This document shows positions 52,442-62,403 of a stretch of 64,000 bases of DNA, in pieces. The notes beneath the pieces are model-generated. The model saw only the letters and a list, made by a program, of their open reading frames with translations, had not been told where the DNA came from and ran no database searches. How positions within the stretch are numbered: position 1 is the stretch's first letter; each line of letters begins with the position of its first letter. This DNA comes from Cyanobium sp. Aljojuca 7A6 (lineage in GTDB: Bacteria > Cyanobacteriota > Cyanobacteriia > PCC-6307 > Cyanobiaceae): contig NZ_JAGQCY010000003.1 of the NCBI RefSeq assembly GCF_024346455.1, forward strand, positions 62,001 to 126,000. Reading direction: 5' to 3'. A program made the position numbers and the translations under genes.

Positions 52442-53113
52442 ATGGCAGGGCGCCACTGGCTGGATCCCCTGGCCCGCAGGCTTCTCGTGGCCGCTGGGCA
52501 GCTGCCACCGCCGCCACGGGTCGCCCCCATCGCCCTCGCCGGTGCAGCCGACGAGACGGTGGAGCGGGAGTTGCTCGCCCTCAAGCTGGCCCACAACCCC
52601 AGGCTGCGGCTTCGCGATGCTGCTGAGGTGCATCACGCTGCCGCCCTGGGTTGGACGCTCGAAGTCAACGTTGCCGCTGCCGGCGACTGGCTGCGGTTGC
52701 CGGGCTGCCGGCCCGATCAGGTGGATCGGCTGATCCGTCTGCGGCGCGACGGGGTGCAGTGGTCTGGTCCCGGTGAGCTGGCCCGGGCGCTGCAAGTTCC
52801 CCATGAGCAGGTGCTGATCTGGTTGCCGGTGCTTCGTTTTGCTCGGCACGGGGAGCTCGGGCTTGGCCAGGTACCGGTGCCCCTGGCGATCAATCAGGCC
52901 TCGGAAGGCCTTCTGCGGGAGCGCCTCGGCCTGGGTCCGGAGCGCTGCCGGCGGCTGCTGCGGGAGCGGGCCCGGGAGCCCTTCCGGGACCTGGCCGATC
53001 TGCAGCAGCGGCTGCAGCTACCCCCCGAGATGGCCGAACGCTGGATCGGCCGGTTCCGCTATGCCGCCACCCCGGGTCCGGTGCTGCCGCCGTCCGGGAG
53101 GCCGGCCCCATGA
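52442..53113 (+). CDS. Helix-hairpin-helix (ComEA-like) protein
   Basis: A 223-residue soluble protein. Two helix-hairpin-helix units are visible: LPGCRPDQVDRLIRLRRDG (about 85-103) and INQASEGLLRERLGLGPERC (about 149-168) followed by PFRDLADLQQRL. Such units bind DNA backbone non-specifically. There is no signal peptide or membrane anchor as in true ComEA. It overlaps the GIY-YIG gene by four bases (ATGA), so the two products may work together. Confidence 0.75.
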   Translation: MAGRHWLDPLARRLLVAAGQLPPPPRVAPIALAGAADETVERELLALKLAHNPRLRLRDAAEVHHAAALGWTLEVNVAAAGDWLRLPGCRPDQVDRLIRLRRDGVQWSGPGELARALQVPHEQVLIWLPVLRFARHGELGLGQVPVPLAINQASEGLLRERLGLGPERCRRLLRERAREPFRDLADLQQRLQLPPEMAERWIGRFRYAATPGPVLPPSGRPAP

Positions 53114-53724
53114 GCCGCCAGGGGGAACTGTTCACGGCCGCGGTCGGGGCAGGCGGCGCCTCGCTGTCCCGGGAGCTCCCCCTGCTGCGACAGCAGCTGC
53201 TCGCCTGGCAGGGCAGGCTGGCCGCACACCAGGGGCCGCTCTACGCCGAGGCCGCCCCTGCTGGGGCCACCCCCCTGCTGCAGGGGCAGCTCTTCCCCGT
53301 TGCCGCCGATCCTGGCGATCCCCAGGCGCTGTCTCGCCACTTCGATCCGCTCAGCCTCAGCCCCCAGAGTCTCTCCTTCTGGCGCTGGCCCCGGCTGCCC
53401 CAGCGGGGGGCGGCCGTGTACCTGGTGATGGACCGTCCGCCCCAGCTGCCAGCGCCGCTGCTGCTCTATGTGGGCGAGACGGGCCGGGCCGACCAGCGCT
53501 GGAAGGGCGACCACGACTGCAAGGGCTATCTGGCGGCCTACGGCGAGGCCCTGGCGCGGGTGGGACTGGAAGCGCGGCCGAGCATTCGCTTCTGGTGGGA
53601 CGTGCCGGCGGCGGTGTCCCCGCGTCGGGCTCTGGAGCAGGCCCTGATCCGGCGTTGGCTGCCTCCGTTCAACAAGGAGACAAGGGAACGCTGGGCCACG
53701 CCGTTCACAGCCGACTCCGGCTGA
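53110..53724 (+). CDS. GIY-YIG nuclease-like protein
   Basis: A 204-residue protein whose C-terminal half is a GIY-YIG fold: GAAVYLVMD (Y104), LLYVGETGRADQRW (Y120, R126/R130), RRALEQALIRRWLPPFN (E176, N188). All five catalytic positions of the family appear filled. The N-terminal 100 residues are not recognised. It is co-translated with a helix-hairpin-helix protein, reminiscent of the two halves of UvrC being encoded apart, but sequence similarity to UvrC is limited to the nuclease fold. Possible role in DNA repair or restriction. Confidence 0.72.
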   Translation: MSRQGELFTAAVGAGGASLSRELPLLRQQLLAWQGRLAAHQGPLYAEAAPAGATPLLQGQLFPVAADPGDPQALSRHFDPLSLSPQSLSFWRWPRLPQRGAAVYLVMDRPPQLPAPLLLYVGETGRADQRWKGDHDCKGYLAAYGEALARVGLEARPSIRFWWDVPAAVSPRRALEQALIRRWLPPFNKETRERWATPFTADSG

Positions 53725-53772
53725 AGGACAGGGCCAGGCTGGCTACGATCATGGGTCGCCTGCGCTGGGTCC

Positions 53773-55263
53773 ATGGAGTTTCGCTGTCTTGCCGTCACCG
53801 GTGCCCTGAAGGAGACCTGGACGGGTGACACCCTGGTGGTGGGCCTGTTCGCTCCCGCCGCGGGCAGCGGCCTGGCCCTGGCCGAGCGGCTGGTGGGTGA
53901 GGGGTTCGAAGGCTTGCTGCAGCGGCGCCGTTTCGAGGGCAAGTCCGGCCAGACCATCACCCTGGAGCGGCCGGGTGGTTCCCCGGCCAGTCTGATTCTG
54001 GTGGGCCTCGGGGATCCGGCGGACTTCGGCTTCGAGGCCCTGCGGCAGGCCAGTGCGGCAGCGGCCCGCAGCGCCGCCGCCGCCGGTGCCGTGGAGCTAG
54101 GCCTTTGGCTTCCGGTGGAGGGGCTGGAGCCAGTGGCGGCGGTGGCCGCCATGGCCGAAGCGGTAAGGCTCGGGCTCTATGCCGACCAGCGCTTCAAGAG
54201 CGAGGCCGAATCCCCCTCCCTGCCCTGTCAGCTCACCCTGCTCGGGCTGGCGCCAGGCTCAGAGGCGGGCCTGGCCCACGTGGGGGCCATCTGCAGCGGC
54301 GTGGAGCTGGCCCGGCGGTTGGTGGCGGCACCACCCAATAAGGCGACCCCCCAGTGCCTGGCCGAGGAGGCCGCCGCCATGGCCGAGGCCTTCGGCCTTG
54401 AGCTCAAGGTGCTGGAGCGGGACGACTGCGAGGCCCTGGGCATGGGGGCCTACCTGGGGGTGGCCCAGGGGTCGGACCTGCCCCCCAAATTCATCCATCT
54501 CACCTATCGGCCCGCTGGGGAGGTGAAGCGGCGGGTGGTGCTGGTGGGCAAGGGGCTCACCTTCGATTCCGGCGGCTACAACCTCAAGACGGCCGGCTCT
54601 CAGATCGAAATGATGAAGTACGACATGGGCGGCAGCGCCGCGGTGCTGGGGGCCGCCCGCGCCATCGCCGAGATCCGGCCCGACGCTCTGGAGGTCCACG
54701 TGATCGTGGCCAGCTGCGAAAACATGATCAGTGGCGGCGCCATCCGCCCCGGTGATGTGCTTACCGCCTCCAACGGCAAGACCATCGAGATCAACAACAC
54801 CGATGCGGAGGGGCGGCTCACCCTGGCCGATGCGCTCGTCTATGCCTGCGGTCTGGAGCCGGATGCCATCGTCGATCTGGCCACCCTGACCGGCGCCTGC
54901 GTGATCGCCCTCGGCGAGGAGATCGCCGGACTCTGGTCCCCCAGCGACGGCCTGGCCGAGGCCCTGCTCCGTGCCGGCGAGGCCGGTGGTGAGGCCTTCT
55001 GGCGCATGCCCTTGCGCGGTTCCTACAAGAAGGGGCTCAAAAGCCACATCGCCGACCTGAAGAACACCGGCCCGCGGCCGGGGGGCTCGATCACTGCGGC
55101 CCTCTTCCTGCAGGACTTCGTCACCAAAGGGCTGCCATGGGCCCACCTCGACATCGCCGGGACCGTCTGGAGCGATAAGTCCCGCGGGGTGGATCCGGCG
55201 GGGGCCACCGGCTTCGGGGTGCGCACCCTGGTGGCCTGGCTGGTGGCGGGCGCCGCCAGCTGA
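53773..55263 (+). CDS. pepA: Leucyl aminopeptidase PepA
   Basis: A 496-residue M17 metallo-aminopeptidase, hexameric in the family, with two metal ions. The C-terminal catalytic domain shows VLVGKGLTFDSGGYNLKT, MKYDMGGSAAVLGAA and the signature NTDAEGRLTLADAL. A hairpin resembling a terminator follows. Start ATG 53773 is normal. Confidence 0.96.
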   Translation: MEFRCLAVTGALKETWTGDTLVVGLFAPAAGSGLALAERLVGEGFEGLLQRRRFEGKSGQTITLERPGGSPASLILVGLGDPADFGFEALRQASAAAARSAAAAGAVELGLWLPVEGLEPVAAVAAMAEAVRLGLYADQRFKSEAESPSLPCQLTLLGLAPGSEAGLAHVGAICSGVELARRLVAAPPNKATPQCLAEEAAAMAEAFGLELKVLERDDCEALGMGAYLGVAQGSDLPPKFIHLTYRPAGEVKRRVVLVGKGLTFDSGGYNLKTAGSQIEMMKYDMGGSAAVLGAARAIAEIRPDALEVHVIVASCENMISGGAIRPGDVLTASNGKTIEINNTDAEGRLTLADALVYACGLEPDAIVDLATLTGACVIALGEEIAGLWSPSDGLAEALLRAGEAGGEAFWRMPLRGSYKKGLKSHIADLKNTGPRPGGSITAALFLQDFVTKGLPWAHLDIAGTVWSDKSRGVDPAGATGFGVRTLVAWLVAGAAS

Positions 55264-55291
55264 TCCCACCACCACCGGCCCCGCCGGCCCT

Positions 55292-55311
55292 GGCGGCAGA
55301 AGGTTGCCGCC
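55292..55311 (+). terminator. Weak terminator-like hairpin after pepA
   Basis: Seven-base stem GGCGGCA/TGCCGCC with a six-base loop, 28 bases after the stop; the following TAGGTTTGC is only slightly T-rich. Confidence 0.35.
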
Positions 55312-55346
55312 TAGGTTTGCTCCCAGACCAGTCAACGCATCGCCCC

Positions 55347-55622
55347 ATGGCCGTTCACAAGATCCGCTGGTACGTGAAGGCCCAGCTCGGTGTGCTCCTG
55401 CTCCCCGCCGGCCTTTGCCTCTTCGGGGAGGGGGTGATCCGCAAAGGCATCCAGACCTGGTCAGCCCTGGCGGCATCGGCCGACCAGGGTCAGACGTTGC
55501 CCGAGGCGGGCCCCTGGGTCTGGTACGGCACCCTCGGGTTGATCCTGATCAACGCGGGGGTTGGTCTGATGATCGAGAGCGGCTTGCTGCGTGGCTATCC
55601 GCGCACGCCGCCCCGGGCCTGA
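55347..55622 (+). CDS. Small two-helix membrane protein, unknown function
   Basis: A 91-residue protein starting MAVHKIRWYVKAQLG with two hydrophobic segments (about 14-30 and 61-78, YGTLGLILINAGVGLMI). It resembles small cyanobacterial membrane proteins of unknown role; no family name is certain. The ATG at 55347 is preferred to earlier in-frame codons. Convergent with the next gene, 14 bases away. Confidence 0.68.
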   Translation: MAVHKIRWYVKAQLGVLLLPAGLCLFGEGVIRKGIQTWSALAASADQGQTLPEAGPWVWYGTLGLILINAGVGLMIESGLLRGYPRTPPRA

Positions 55623-55636
55623 GGCCCAGACCACCC

Positions 55637-55840
55637 TCAGACCGCCACCGGTTCGGTGCCTCCCTTGCCGGGCACGTGGATGTGCAGCTCCTCCGGAGAT
55701 TCCAGCCGATGGATCTGCCAGGTGGCTTTGTCACCACAGCTGGCCTGCAACTGGTCGAGGTCGTCGGACGCCTGCCTGGGGCTCGCGTAGGGCCCGATAT
55801 GGCGCGTCTGCAGACCGTCACGGATGGTCAGCAGATACAT
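55637..55840 (-). CDS. Small conserved protein, 67 residues
   Basis: Starts MYLLTIRDGLQTRHIGPYAS and continues RQASDDLDQLQASCGDKATW. It looks like a single compact domain of beta-alpha type, with no membrane helix. A longer in-frame start (55924) would add an unconserved-looking 28 residues. Between the two-helix protein gene and msrA. Function unknown. Confidence 0.62.
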   Translation of the reverse strand: MYLLTIRDGLQTRHIGPYASPRQASDDLDQLQASCGDKATWQIHRLESPEELHIHVPGKGGTEPVAV

Positions 55841-55938
55841 ACAGAAAAGGCCTCCCGTCGTCCACCAAACGCTAGGGCATTCTTCGAGGTCGCGACAGGG
55901 TGGAAAAGCACTTTTGGCGTCCATCTGCTGTGCTCGGT

Positions 55939-56565
55939 TCAGCTGCCCTGCCAGCGCTCGCTGCTGCGGGACCGCCGACCCCAGACCGTGTCCAGGCGCC
56001 GGTCGCGACCACAGGACCAGCGGTAATAGTTGTACTGGACGCCGTTGCGCTTGGCGTAGTTCTGGTGGTAGCCCTCCGCTGGCCAGAACTTGGCCAGCGG
56101 ACGGATCGCCACCTTGATCGCGGCCGCTGGCTTGCCCAGCTCCCGGGCCGCTGCCACCAGGCTGTTGCGGGCCTCCACGGCCTGGTTGGCGCTGGTGGTG
56201 AAGATCACGGGACGGTAGGAATCGCCGCGGTCGCAGAACTGACCGCCAGCGTCGAGCGGATCAATGTGGCGCCAGTAGGCCCGAAGCAGGGTGTCGTAGC
56301 GGATCTCCGTGTTGTCGAAGCGCACCCGGACCACCTCCTGATGGCCGCTCCCCCCGGCCGAGACCTGCTTGTAGGTGGGGTTGGCCCCCTTGCCGCCGCT
56401 GTAGCCGCTCTCCACGTCGAGGACGCCGGGAAGCACCTCCAGATCGTGCTCCAGGCACCAGAAACAGCCACCAGCCAGAACCGCCTCCTCGGTGGCTGCC
56501 AAGGCAGGAGCCACCGGGGCCCCCAGGGCGAGCAACAGCCCCAGCAACAGCGCGATCAGTCGCAT
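55939..56565 (-). CDS. msrA: Peptide methionine sulfoxide reductase MsrA, exported
   Basis: A 208-residue MsrA. The catalytic Cys34 lies in [19 protein letters not shown], with [30 protein letters not shown] and [11 protein letters not shown] completing the fold. Residues 1-23 ([20 protein letters not shown], then ALA) form a signal peptide, so the enzyme should act in the periplasm or thylakoid lumen on oxidised methionine. Its start overlaps the end of lpxB by ten bases. Confidence 0.93.
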   Translation of the reverse strand: MRLIALLLGLLLALGAPVAPALAATEEAVLAGGCFWCLEHDLEVLPGVLDVESGYSGGKGANPTYKQVSAGGSGHQEVVRVRFDNTEIRYDTLLRAYWRHIDPLDAGGQFCDRGDSYRPVIFTTSANQAVEARNSLVAAARELGKPAAAIKVAIRPLAKFWPAEGYHQNYAKRNGVQYNYYRWSCGRDRRLDTVWGRRSRSSERWQGS

Positions 56566-57755
56566 GGGGTGTGTCCCGAGAACGGTTCGAGGATCGCCAT
56601 CGCCGCCCGGCGGGTGACGCCCGGCTCTCCAAGCTTCTGCCTGAGCCGAACGTAGCCCTCCTGCACCCGCTCCCGTGCCCCGGAGGCGGGATCAAACAGT
56701 GGCAGCAGGGCCGCGAGGATGGCCTCTGGGGTGAAGTCGTCCTGCAGCAGTTCGGGCACGAGCCGTTCACCAAGCACCAGGTTCACCGGGGAAATGTGGG
56801 CCACGTTGAAGTGGATCACATGTTTGGCCAGGAACGCGGTGGGCCGGCTTACCCGGTAACCGGTCACCTGGGGCACCCCCCGCAGGGCCAGTTCCAGGTT
56901 GGCCGTTCCGGATTTGGTGAGGGCGGCATCGGCGGCCGCACAGAGCAGGGGCCGCAGCCCATCGGCCTCACCGGCCGGGATCACCCGCACGGCCTTGACC
57001 CCGGCTGCCTGCATGGTTTCGCCCAGGTCTGCCTCGAACCCTGGCAGGCCAGCGGGCAGCAGCACCTGCAGATCAGGCCGCAGCCGCTGCAGCTTGGCTA
57101 CCGCCTCGGCCATGGATGGCAGCACATAGCGCAGCTCCTGCCGCCGAGAGGCGGGCAGCATCAGCAGCACCGGCGCCTCCTGGGGCAGGCCCAGCCGCTG
57201 GCGGGCCTCCTGGCGCGAAGGGCGGTGCTGGAGGGTGTCGATCAGGGGATGGCCCACCCAGGTGACCTGGGCGCCGCGTGCGGCGTAGAAGCTGGCCTCC
57301 TCCGGGAAGATGGCCAGGATGCGGTCTGTGAAGCCGATCAGCCGGGTGGTGCCGCCGTCACCGAGGCGGAAGGCCCACTCCTGGGGGGCGATGTAATAGG
57401 TGATCGGCACAGTGGGGTAGAGCCGCCGCAGGCGCAGACCCAGGTTCACGTTCGCCCCCATGTAGTCGATCAGCACCACCGCATCCGGGGGGTGCTGGCG
57501 CAGCCAGCGGCGGACCCTGGCCTGCAGCTTGAGGGTGGGGATGACCAGGGGGATCGGTTCCCACAGGCCGATGGCCCCGAGCTTGGTGGTGTCCGCCAGG
57601 AGCTGGGCGCCGGCCCGCTCCATCCGGCTTCCCCCGAGGGCCACCACATCGAGGGGCAGGCAACGGCGGGCCGCCTCCTCGTGCAGGGCCTGGACCAGCA
57701 GGGATCCCTGCAGATCACCGGAGACCTCTCCGGTGCTGACCAGGAGTCGCACCAT
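56556..57755 (-). CDS. lpxB: Lipid-A-disaccharide synthase LpxB
   Basis: A 399-residue GT19 glycosyltransferase joining lipid X and UDP-diacylglucosamine in lipid A synthesis. It begins [20 protein letters not shown], the conserved SGEASGD-like start, and includes [34 protein letters not shown] and [22 protein letters not shown] 57755 overlaps the lpxA stop by one base (TGATG); the longer frame upstream is a shadow. Confidence 0.95.
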   Translation of the reverse strand: MVRLLVSTGEVSGDLQGSLLVQALHEEAARRCLPLDVVALGGSRMERAGAQLLADTTKLGAIGLWEPIPLVIPTLKLQARVRRWLRQHPPDAVVLIDYMGANVNLGLRLRRLYPTVPITYYIAPQEWAFRLGDGGTTRLIGFTDRILAIFPEEASFYAARGAQVTWVGHPLIDTLQHRPSRQEARQRLGLPQEAPVLLMLPASRRQELRYVLPSMAEAVAKLQRLRPDLQVLLPAGLPGFEADLGETMQAAGVKAVRVIPAGEADGLRPLLCAAADAALTKSGTANLELALRGVPQVTGYRVSRPTAFLAKHVIHFNVAHISPVNLVLGERLVPELLQDDFTPEAILAALLPLFDPASGARERVQEGYVRLRQKLGEPGVTRRAAMAILEPFSGHTPCD

Positions 57756-58576
57756 CAGCGCTGGGCCGGCAGCGGCCCGCGCCGGCCCGGCCCCACCGAG
57801 GCCTCCAGAAAGGCGCACAGCTCATCGGCCGCGGCCAGCAGGGGCCTCTCCCTGGCCTGGCGCAGGGCGGCCGCCAGCACCAGATCGCTGCGGTAGATGA
57901 GGGTCCAGAGATCCTGCAGCTGGCGGAACTGGGCGCCATCGTCGAGCTGGGCCACGCCGCTGCGTCGCAGCCCGACGCGGTTCAGCCCCCGGATGCGGCC
58001 GGGATGGCCCTCCACCGTCATGAACGGGGGCACGTCGCGGTCGATGCGGCTCATGCCGCCAACCATCGCCAGACTGCCGATGTGGACGAACTGGTGGATG
58101 CCGAGCACGCCACCGATCACGGCCCGGTCCCCGATCACCACGTGGCCCGCCACCGCCACGCCGTTGGCGATCACGATGCGGTCGGAGAGCTGGCAGTTGT
58201 GGCCGATGTGGCTGTAGGCCATCAGCAGGTTGCCGCTGCCCAGGACGGTGCTCTCCCCTTCGGCGGTGGCGCGGTTGATGGTGACGCACTCCCGGATGGT
58301 GTTCTCGTCCCCCATCACCACTTCGGTGGGGGCACCGCCGTACTTGAGGTCCTGGGGCTCGAGGCCGATGCAGGCCCCCGGGAAGATCCGGTTGCCCTTG
58401 CCCATCCGCACCCGCCCGTCGATCACGACGTGGGGGCCGATGCGACTGCCTTCGCCGATCTCCACCTCCGGACCGATGACCGAATAGGGGCCGATCTCCA
58501 CGCCCGGGGCCAACCGGGCCCGGGGATCGACCAGGGCCGTGGGATGCACGGATGTCGTCATGGCGGTACTCGACAT
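57755..58576 (-). CDS. lpxA: UDP-N-acetylglucosamine acyltransferase LpxA
   Basis: A 273-residue left-handed beta-helix acyltransferase carrying out the first step of lipid A synthesis. Hexapeptide repeats start at [20 protein letters not shown] and continue through [20 protein letters not shown]. The acyl-chain and catalytic region reads [20 protein letters not shown] with the base His in SHIGHNC. The start is ATG 58576, five bases after the fabZ stop; an internal ATG (58561) is a possible alternative. Confidence 0.95.
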   Translation of the reverse strand: MSSTAMTTSVHPTALVDPRARLAPGVEIGPYSVIGPEVEIGEGSRIGPHVVIDGRVRMGKGNRIFPGACIGLEPQDLKYGGAPTEVVMGDENTIRECVTINRATAEGESTVLGSGNLLMAYSHIGHNCQLSDRIVIANGVAVAGHVVIGDRAVIGGVLGIHQFVHIGSLAMVGGMSRIDRDVPPFMTVEGHPGRIRGLNRVGLRRSGVAQLDDGAQFRQLQDLWTLIYRSDLVLAAALRQARERPLLAAADELCAFLEASVGPGRRGPLPAQR

Positions 58577-58580
58577 CGCG

Positions 58581-59084
58581 TCAGTCAACGAGCGAGAACA
58601 TCAGCTCGCCCGAGCAGACCCGCTCGCCATCGACCGTGGCGGTGGCGTGCACCTTGCCGAAACGTTTGCGTTTCAGGCTGAGCAGTTCGCAGGTGATCAG
58701 AAGCTGATCGCCGGGGACCACAGGCCTGCGGAAGCGCACCCCGTCGATGCCCGCGAAGACGAACAGACCCTTGGGTAGATCGGGCATCTGGGTGACGATC
58801 AGGCCCCCCACCTGGGCCATCGCCTCGACGATCAGGACGCCGGGCATCAAGGGGCGGCCCGGAAAATGACCCTGGAACTGCGGCTCGTTGATGGTGACGT
58901 TCTTCAGAGCCACCGCCCGCTTGCCGGGGACGTACTCCACCACCCGATCCACCAGGGCGAAGGGATAGCGATGGGGGAGCAGGTTGAGGATCTGCTCGCT
59001 GCTGAGCACCACGGCCCGGGCCGCATCGGCGTCGGGGCAGGCCGCCGGGGCGGCCTCAGGAGCGGCGGAAGGAAGAACGGTCAA
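58581..59084 (-). CDS. fabZ: 3-hydroxyacyl-ACP dehydratase FabZ
   Basis: A 167-residue hot-dog-fold enzyme removing water from 3-hydroxyacyl-ACP in fatty acid elongation. The catalytic helix is [20 protein letters not shown] (His and Glu), with [20 protein letters not shown] before it. The TTG start at 59084, five bases after the lpxC stop, gives a 30-residue Ala/Pro-rich extension; the alternative is the GTG at [13 protein letters not shown]. The lpxC-fabZ-lpxA-lpxB order is a standard lipid A cluster. Confidence 0.93.
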   Translation of the reverse strand: MTVLPSAAPEAAPAACPDADAARAVVLSSEQILNLLPHRYPFALVDRVVEYVPGKRAVALKNVTINEPQFQGHFPGRPLMPGVLIVEAMAQVGGLIVTQMPDLPKGLFVFAGIDGVRFRRPVVPGDQLLITCELLSLKRKRFGKVHATATVDGERVCSGELMFSLVD

Positions 59085-59088
59085 GGAA

Positions 59089-59961
59089 TCAGTGGGTCGG
59101 TACGGGCACGGGCAGGCGGGATGCCTGGGCCGCAAGGGCCGCGGCCATGGCGGTGTGCAGGCCATGGGAACCGCGGTAGGCGAAGACGTGGGCCCGTGGC
59201 AGGCCCACCAACGCCAGATCTCCCAGCAGGTCCAGCAGCTTATGGCGCACCGGTTCGTCGCCGAAGCGCAGCGGTGGATTGACCCAGCTGTCGCCGTCAC
59301 AGACCAGGGCATTGTCGAGGGCGCCGCCGCGGATCAGGCCCGCGGCCAGCAGCTGCTCCACCTGCTCCCGGAAGCCGAAGGTGCGAGCCGGGGCGATCTC
59401 CGCCACAAAGCGCTCCGGGGTGAGATCCAGGCTGTAGAGCTGGCGGCCGATGGCGGGCTGGGGGAAGTCGATGGCAGCCGACAGGCGCAGCTGGTCGCTC
59501 GGCAGGGCCACCACAAAACTCTGGCCTTGCTGAAGGGTCAGGGGCAGGGGCGGCAGGGGGGGCTCGAGGCGCTCTCCCCGGCTGCTCAGCCCCGCCTCTC
59601 CGATCGCGTCCACCCAGGGAAGCCCTGAGCCGTCCAGAAGGGGGATCTCCTCCCCTTCCACCAAGAGCTCCGCCTGGCTCACGCCGGTGCCGGCGAGGGC
59701 GGCGAGCAGGTGCTCCACCGTCGCCAGACGGCGATCCCCCAGCTGCAGGCAGGTGCAGAGGCGGGTGTCGCTCACCTGCTCTGGGCCCAGTTGTTGCCAC
59801 GGCCGCTGCGGGGCGTCCAGCCAGCCCAGCCAGTAGCCCGGCCGTTCCGAGGGGCCGAGGCGGACGCGGGAGACGGCGCCGCTGTGCAGCCCGACCCCGC
59901 TGCGCTCCACGGTGGAGCTCAGGGTCCAGGCCTGGCGGTAGTCGCTGGGCCAGCTGGTCAC
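59089..59961 (-). CDS. lpxC: UDP-3-O-acyl-N-acetylglucosamine deacetylase LpxC
   Basis: A 290-residue zinc deacetylase, the committed step of lipid A synthesis. Visible are [34 protein letters not shown] with the first zinc histidine, [13 protein letters not shown], and [17 protein letters not shown] with the second histidine and aspartate. GTG 59961 overlaps the bamA stop (TAGTG), so the two are coupled. An earlier start lies in bamA and is unlikely. Confidence 0.95.
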   Translation of the reverse strand: MTSWPSDYRQAWTLSSTVERSGVGLHSGAVSRVRLGPSERPGYWLGWLDAPQRPWQQLGPEQVSDTRLCTCLQLGDRRLATVEHLLAALAGTGVSQAELLVEGEEIPLLDGSGLPWVDAIGEAGLSSRGERLEPPLPPLPLTLQQGQSFVVALPSDQLRLSAAIDFPQPAIGRQLYSLDLTPERFVAEIAPARTFGFREQVEQLLAAGLIRGGALDNALVCDGDSWVNPPLRFGDEPVRHKLLDLLGDLALVGLPRAHVFAYRGSHGLHTAMAAALAAQASRLPVPVPTH

Positions 59962-62360
59962 TAGAACTTCCAGCCCACGCCGAGGTTGAAGCGCCACTCG
60001 CCAGTGAAGTCCTGGCTGGCCACCTCCAGGCGCAGGGGGCCCACGGGGGTGGTGACGATCAGCCCGGTGCCGATCGAGAAGCCGGAGCCCGGCTTGTTGA
60101 GCAGGCCGCCCAGGTTGCCCGGCACCCTCGCCTGGCTGCCAAAGGTGGTGCCGCCATCGATGAACAGCTCGCCGCTGACGATGCTGAACAGGGGAAACCG
60201 GTATTCGATCGTGGCCTCGCCAAAGCTGCGGCCCACGCCCAGATCGCAGTCGAAGTAACCCCGCACTGAGTTGCCGCCGCCCAGGCAGAAGGCCTCATAG
60301 GGCGGCAGATCGCCGACAACCGTGCCGGCGGACATCTGGAAGGCCAGGGCCTGCTTGCAGTCCTCGGTTTCGCCGGCCTTGGGCCGGCACCCCTTGTAGA
60401 ACTTCAGCCAGCGGACCGGGATGAAGTGGGTGAAGCTGCCCCGCAGCCGGTTGAACGTGGGGGAGTCAGGTCCAACCGAGAAGAACTGTTCGGTGCCGAG
60501 GCTGATGAAGTTGCCGCTGGTGGGGTTGCGGGGATCGTTGAGGGTGCTCATCGTCGCCGCCAGCCGCAGACCCAGCAGTTGGTTGCTGGCCGCGCAGTTG
60601 TAGGCCAGGCAAATGATCGAGCTGGTGGGAACAGTGAACAGAGCGGTGGACTCGTTCGGGGTGGCCAGACCGAAACGGCGGGAGGTGCCTGAGAAGTCCA
60701 TCGGTGTGGCGACCTGGCCGGTCAGACCCAGGAGCACGGTCCAGGGAGCCCGCTTGAAGGGGTTGCCACCGTTGAGGGGCCGCACGAACTGGACGTTGGC
60801 GCCGACGCGCTGAATCAGGACGCTGTTGCCGTCGAACTGGAACCAGCTGAGGTTCTGGCCGCTGACTTCAGAGGCGATGCGGGCCGCCGTCACCGACGGG
60901 AAGACATCCAGGAGGGGGTTGAACGGCGAAAAGATGTTGTAAGCCACCTGGGTGCCAGGGGCCTGATAGAAGTCGGAGACGGTGAAGATGTTGCCGTTGT
61001 CCTGGCTCTGGAAGACTTGGGGGGCATCCCGGCTGATGAAGGCTTTCACACGGAAGGCGGTCCGGAACCGGTCCCCCTTGATCCAGGGGTCGCTGAAGGA
61101 GATGTCGGCCAGGCCGCCGAACTGGCCGTAGGTGAAGCTTGTGGAGAGATCCCAGGCGCGTCCGAACAGGTTGCTGTCCTGCACCTGGATCTGGCCGAAC
61201 ACACCCTGGCTCTGGCTGTAGCCCAGACCACCGGAGAGGGAACCGGTCGACTGTTCGACGACCCCCAGCACGATCACCACCGAGCCGGGATCCTCCGGTT
61301 CGGGACGCAGGGTCACCTTGACGTCGCTGAACAGTCCGGTGCCATACAGACGCTTGAGGTCGTCCTCCAGGTTGCGGCGATTGAAGACTTCGCCGGTCTT
61401 GATGGAGATCTCACGGGTGATCACCCATTCCTTCGTCTTGCCCTTGATCGGCTGGCCCTTGTCGTTGGTGGCCGATCCCTCCTTGTTGAGGAACTGGACC
61501 TCCACGCCCTTCACCGTGCCCTGGCGCACCAGCAGCTGAACGTTGCCATCCGGCCCCACCCTGGAGGGTCCGGTGACACGGGCCAGGGAGAAGCCCTGGT
61601 CGGCGTACCACTTCTGCAGTTCCTGCATGCGGCCTTGCAGGGTGACCAGGTTGAGGGTCTTGCCGTAGTCACCGGCGAAGGTGTCCTGCAGCACCGTCTC
61701 GGGCAGCTTGGCGTCGGTGGGATCGAGGCTCACCTTGGTGAGCACCGGGTTGGGCACCACCGAGACCACCAACCTCACCCCGAGGGGGCCGTCCTGGGGC
61801 TGGATCCGCACGTCGGAGAACCAGCCGGTGGCGTAGATGGCCTGCAGATCCGTTTCCAGTTCGCTGCGGGTGATGGCGTTGCCTGGGGTCACCGCCATCG
61901 CGGCATAGGTGGCCAGCTCCAGCCGCTCACTCTCTGGATGATCCGCCAGGCCTTCGATCACCACCTCGCTGATCAGCACCCGGGGCTCGGCCGATGCGGC
62001 GGGCGTGGGGGCCGGCCCAAGGGTGGGTTTGCCGGGCCGGTCGTCGCTGGCGGCAGGGGCGCTGGGGGTGGCTCCAGGGGCGGGAACGGCTGGGCTGGTG
62101 GGGGTGGCTCCGGGGGCGGGAGCCTCTGGGGTACCGGACGGGGCAGGGGCGACGTCGGCCGGTGCGGCGAAAGGATCGGCTCCGGCCTGGGCCAGCGAGG
62201 GCACTGGAGCCTGCCCCTCGCGCTTGGTTGGCGGACTCTCGGCCGCCCTGGCCTGGCCGCCTGTCAGCAGCAGGGCCACGAGCAGTGGCAGAGAGGCGGT
62301 CGCCGCCCGGGGCGTGACGCTTCGAAGGGTGTGGGGCCTGCCGAGGCGAACGCCAATCAT
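59961..62360 (-). CDS. bamA: Outer-membrane protein assembly factor BamA/Omp85
   Basis: A 799-residue Omp85. The signal peptide (about 15-40) is followed by a Pro/Ala-rich linker of about 90 residues. Three POTRA domains (the cyanobacterial number) begin at RVLISEVVIEGLADHPESE, ISVVPNPVLTKVSLD-like VVSVVPNPVLTKVSLDPTD and the LVRQGTVKGVEVQFLN region. The barrel carries PPYEAFCLGGGNSVRGY, the conserved (V/I)RG(Y/F) motif, and ends FTGEWRFNLGVGWKF with a terminal Phe. Start ATG 62360. It inserts beta-barrel proteins into the outer membrane. Confidence 0.94.
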   Translation of the reverse strand: MIGVRLGRPHTLRSVTPRAATASLPLLVALLLTGGQARAAESPPTKREGQAPVPSLAQAGADPFAAPADVAPAPSGTPEAPAPGATPTSPAVPAPGATPSAPAASDDRPGKPTLGPAPTPAASAEPRVLISEVVIEGLADHPESERLELATYAAMAVTPGNAITRSELETDLQAIYATGWFSDVRIQPQDGPLGVRLVVSVVPNPVLTKVSLDPTDAKLPETVLQDTFAGDYGKTLNLVTLQGRMQELQKWYADQGFSLARVTGPSRVGPDGNVQLLVRQGTVKGVEVQFLNKEGSATNDKGQPIKGKTKEWVITREISIKTGEVFNRRNLEDDLKRLYGTGLFSDVKVTLRPEPEDPGSVVIVLGVVEQSTGSLSGGLGYSQSQGVFGQIQVQDSNLFGRAWDLSTSFTYGQFGGLADISFSDPWIKGDRFRTAFRVKAFISRDAPQVFQSQDNGNIFTVSDFYQAPGTQVAYNIFSPFNPLLDVFPSVTAARIASEVSGQNLSWFQFDGNSVLIQRVGANVQFVRPLNGGNPFKRAPWTVLLGLTGQVATPMDFSGTSRRFGLATPNESTALFTVPTSSIICLAYNCAASNQLLGLRLAATMSTLNDPRNPTSGNFISLGTEQFFSVGPDSPTFNRLRGSFTHFIPVRWLKFYKGCRPKAGETEDCKQALAFQMSAGTVVGDLPPYEAFCLGGGNSVRGYFDCDLGVGRSFGEATIEYRFPLFSIVSGELFIDGGTTFGSQARVPGNLGGLLNKPGSGFSIGTGLIVTTPVGPLRLEVASQDFTGEWRFNLGVGWKF

Positions 62361-62403
62361 GGATGTCGTCTGCAGAGCGGCCAGGCCGCAAATTCCGCTG
62401 ACC

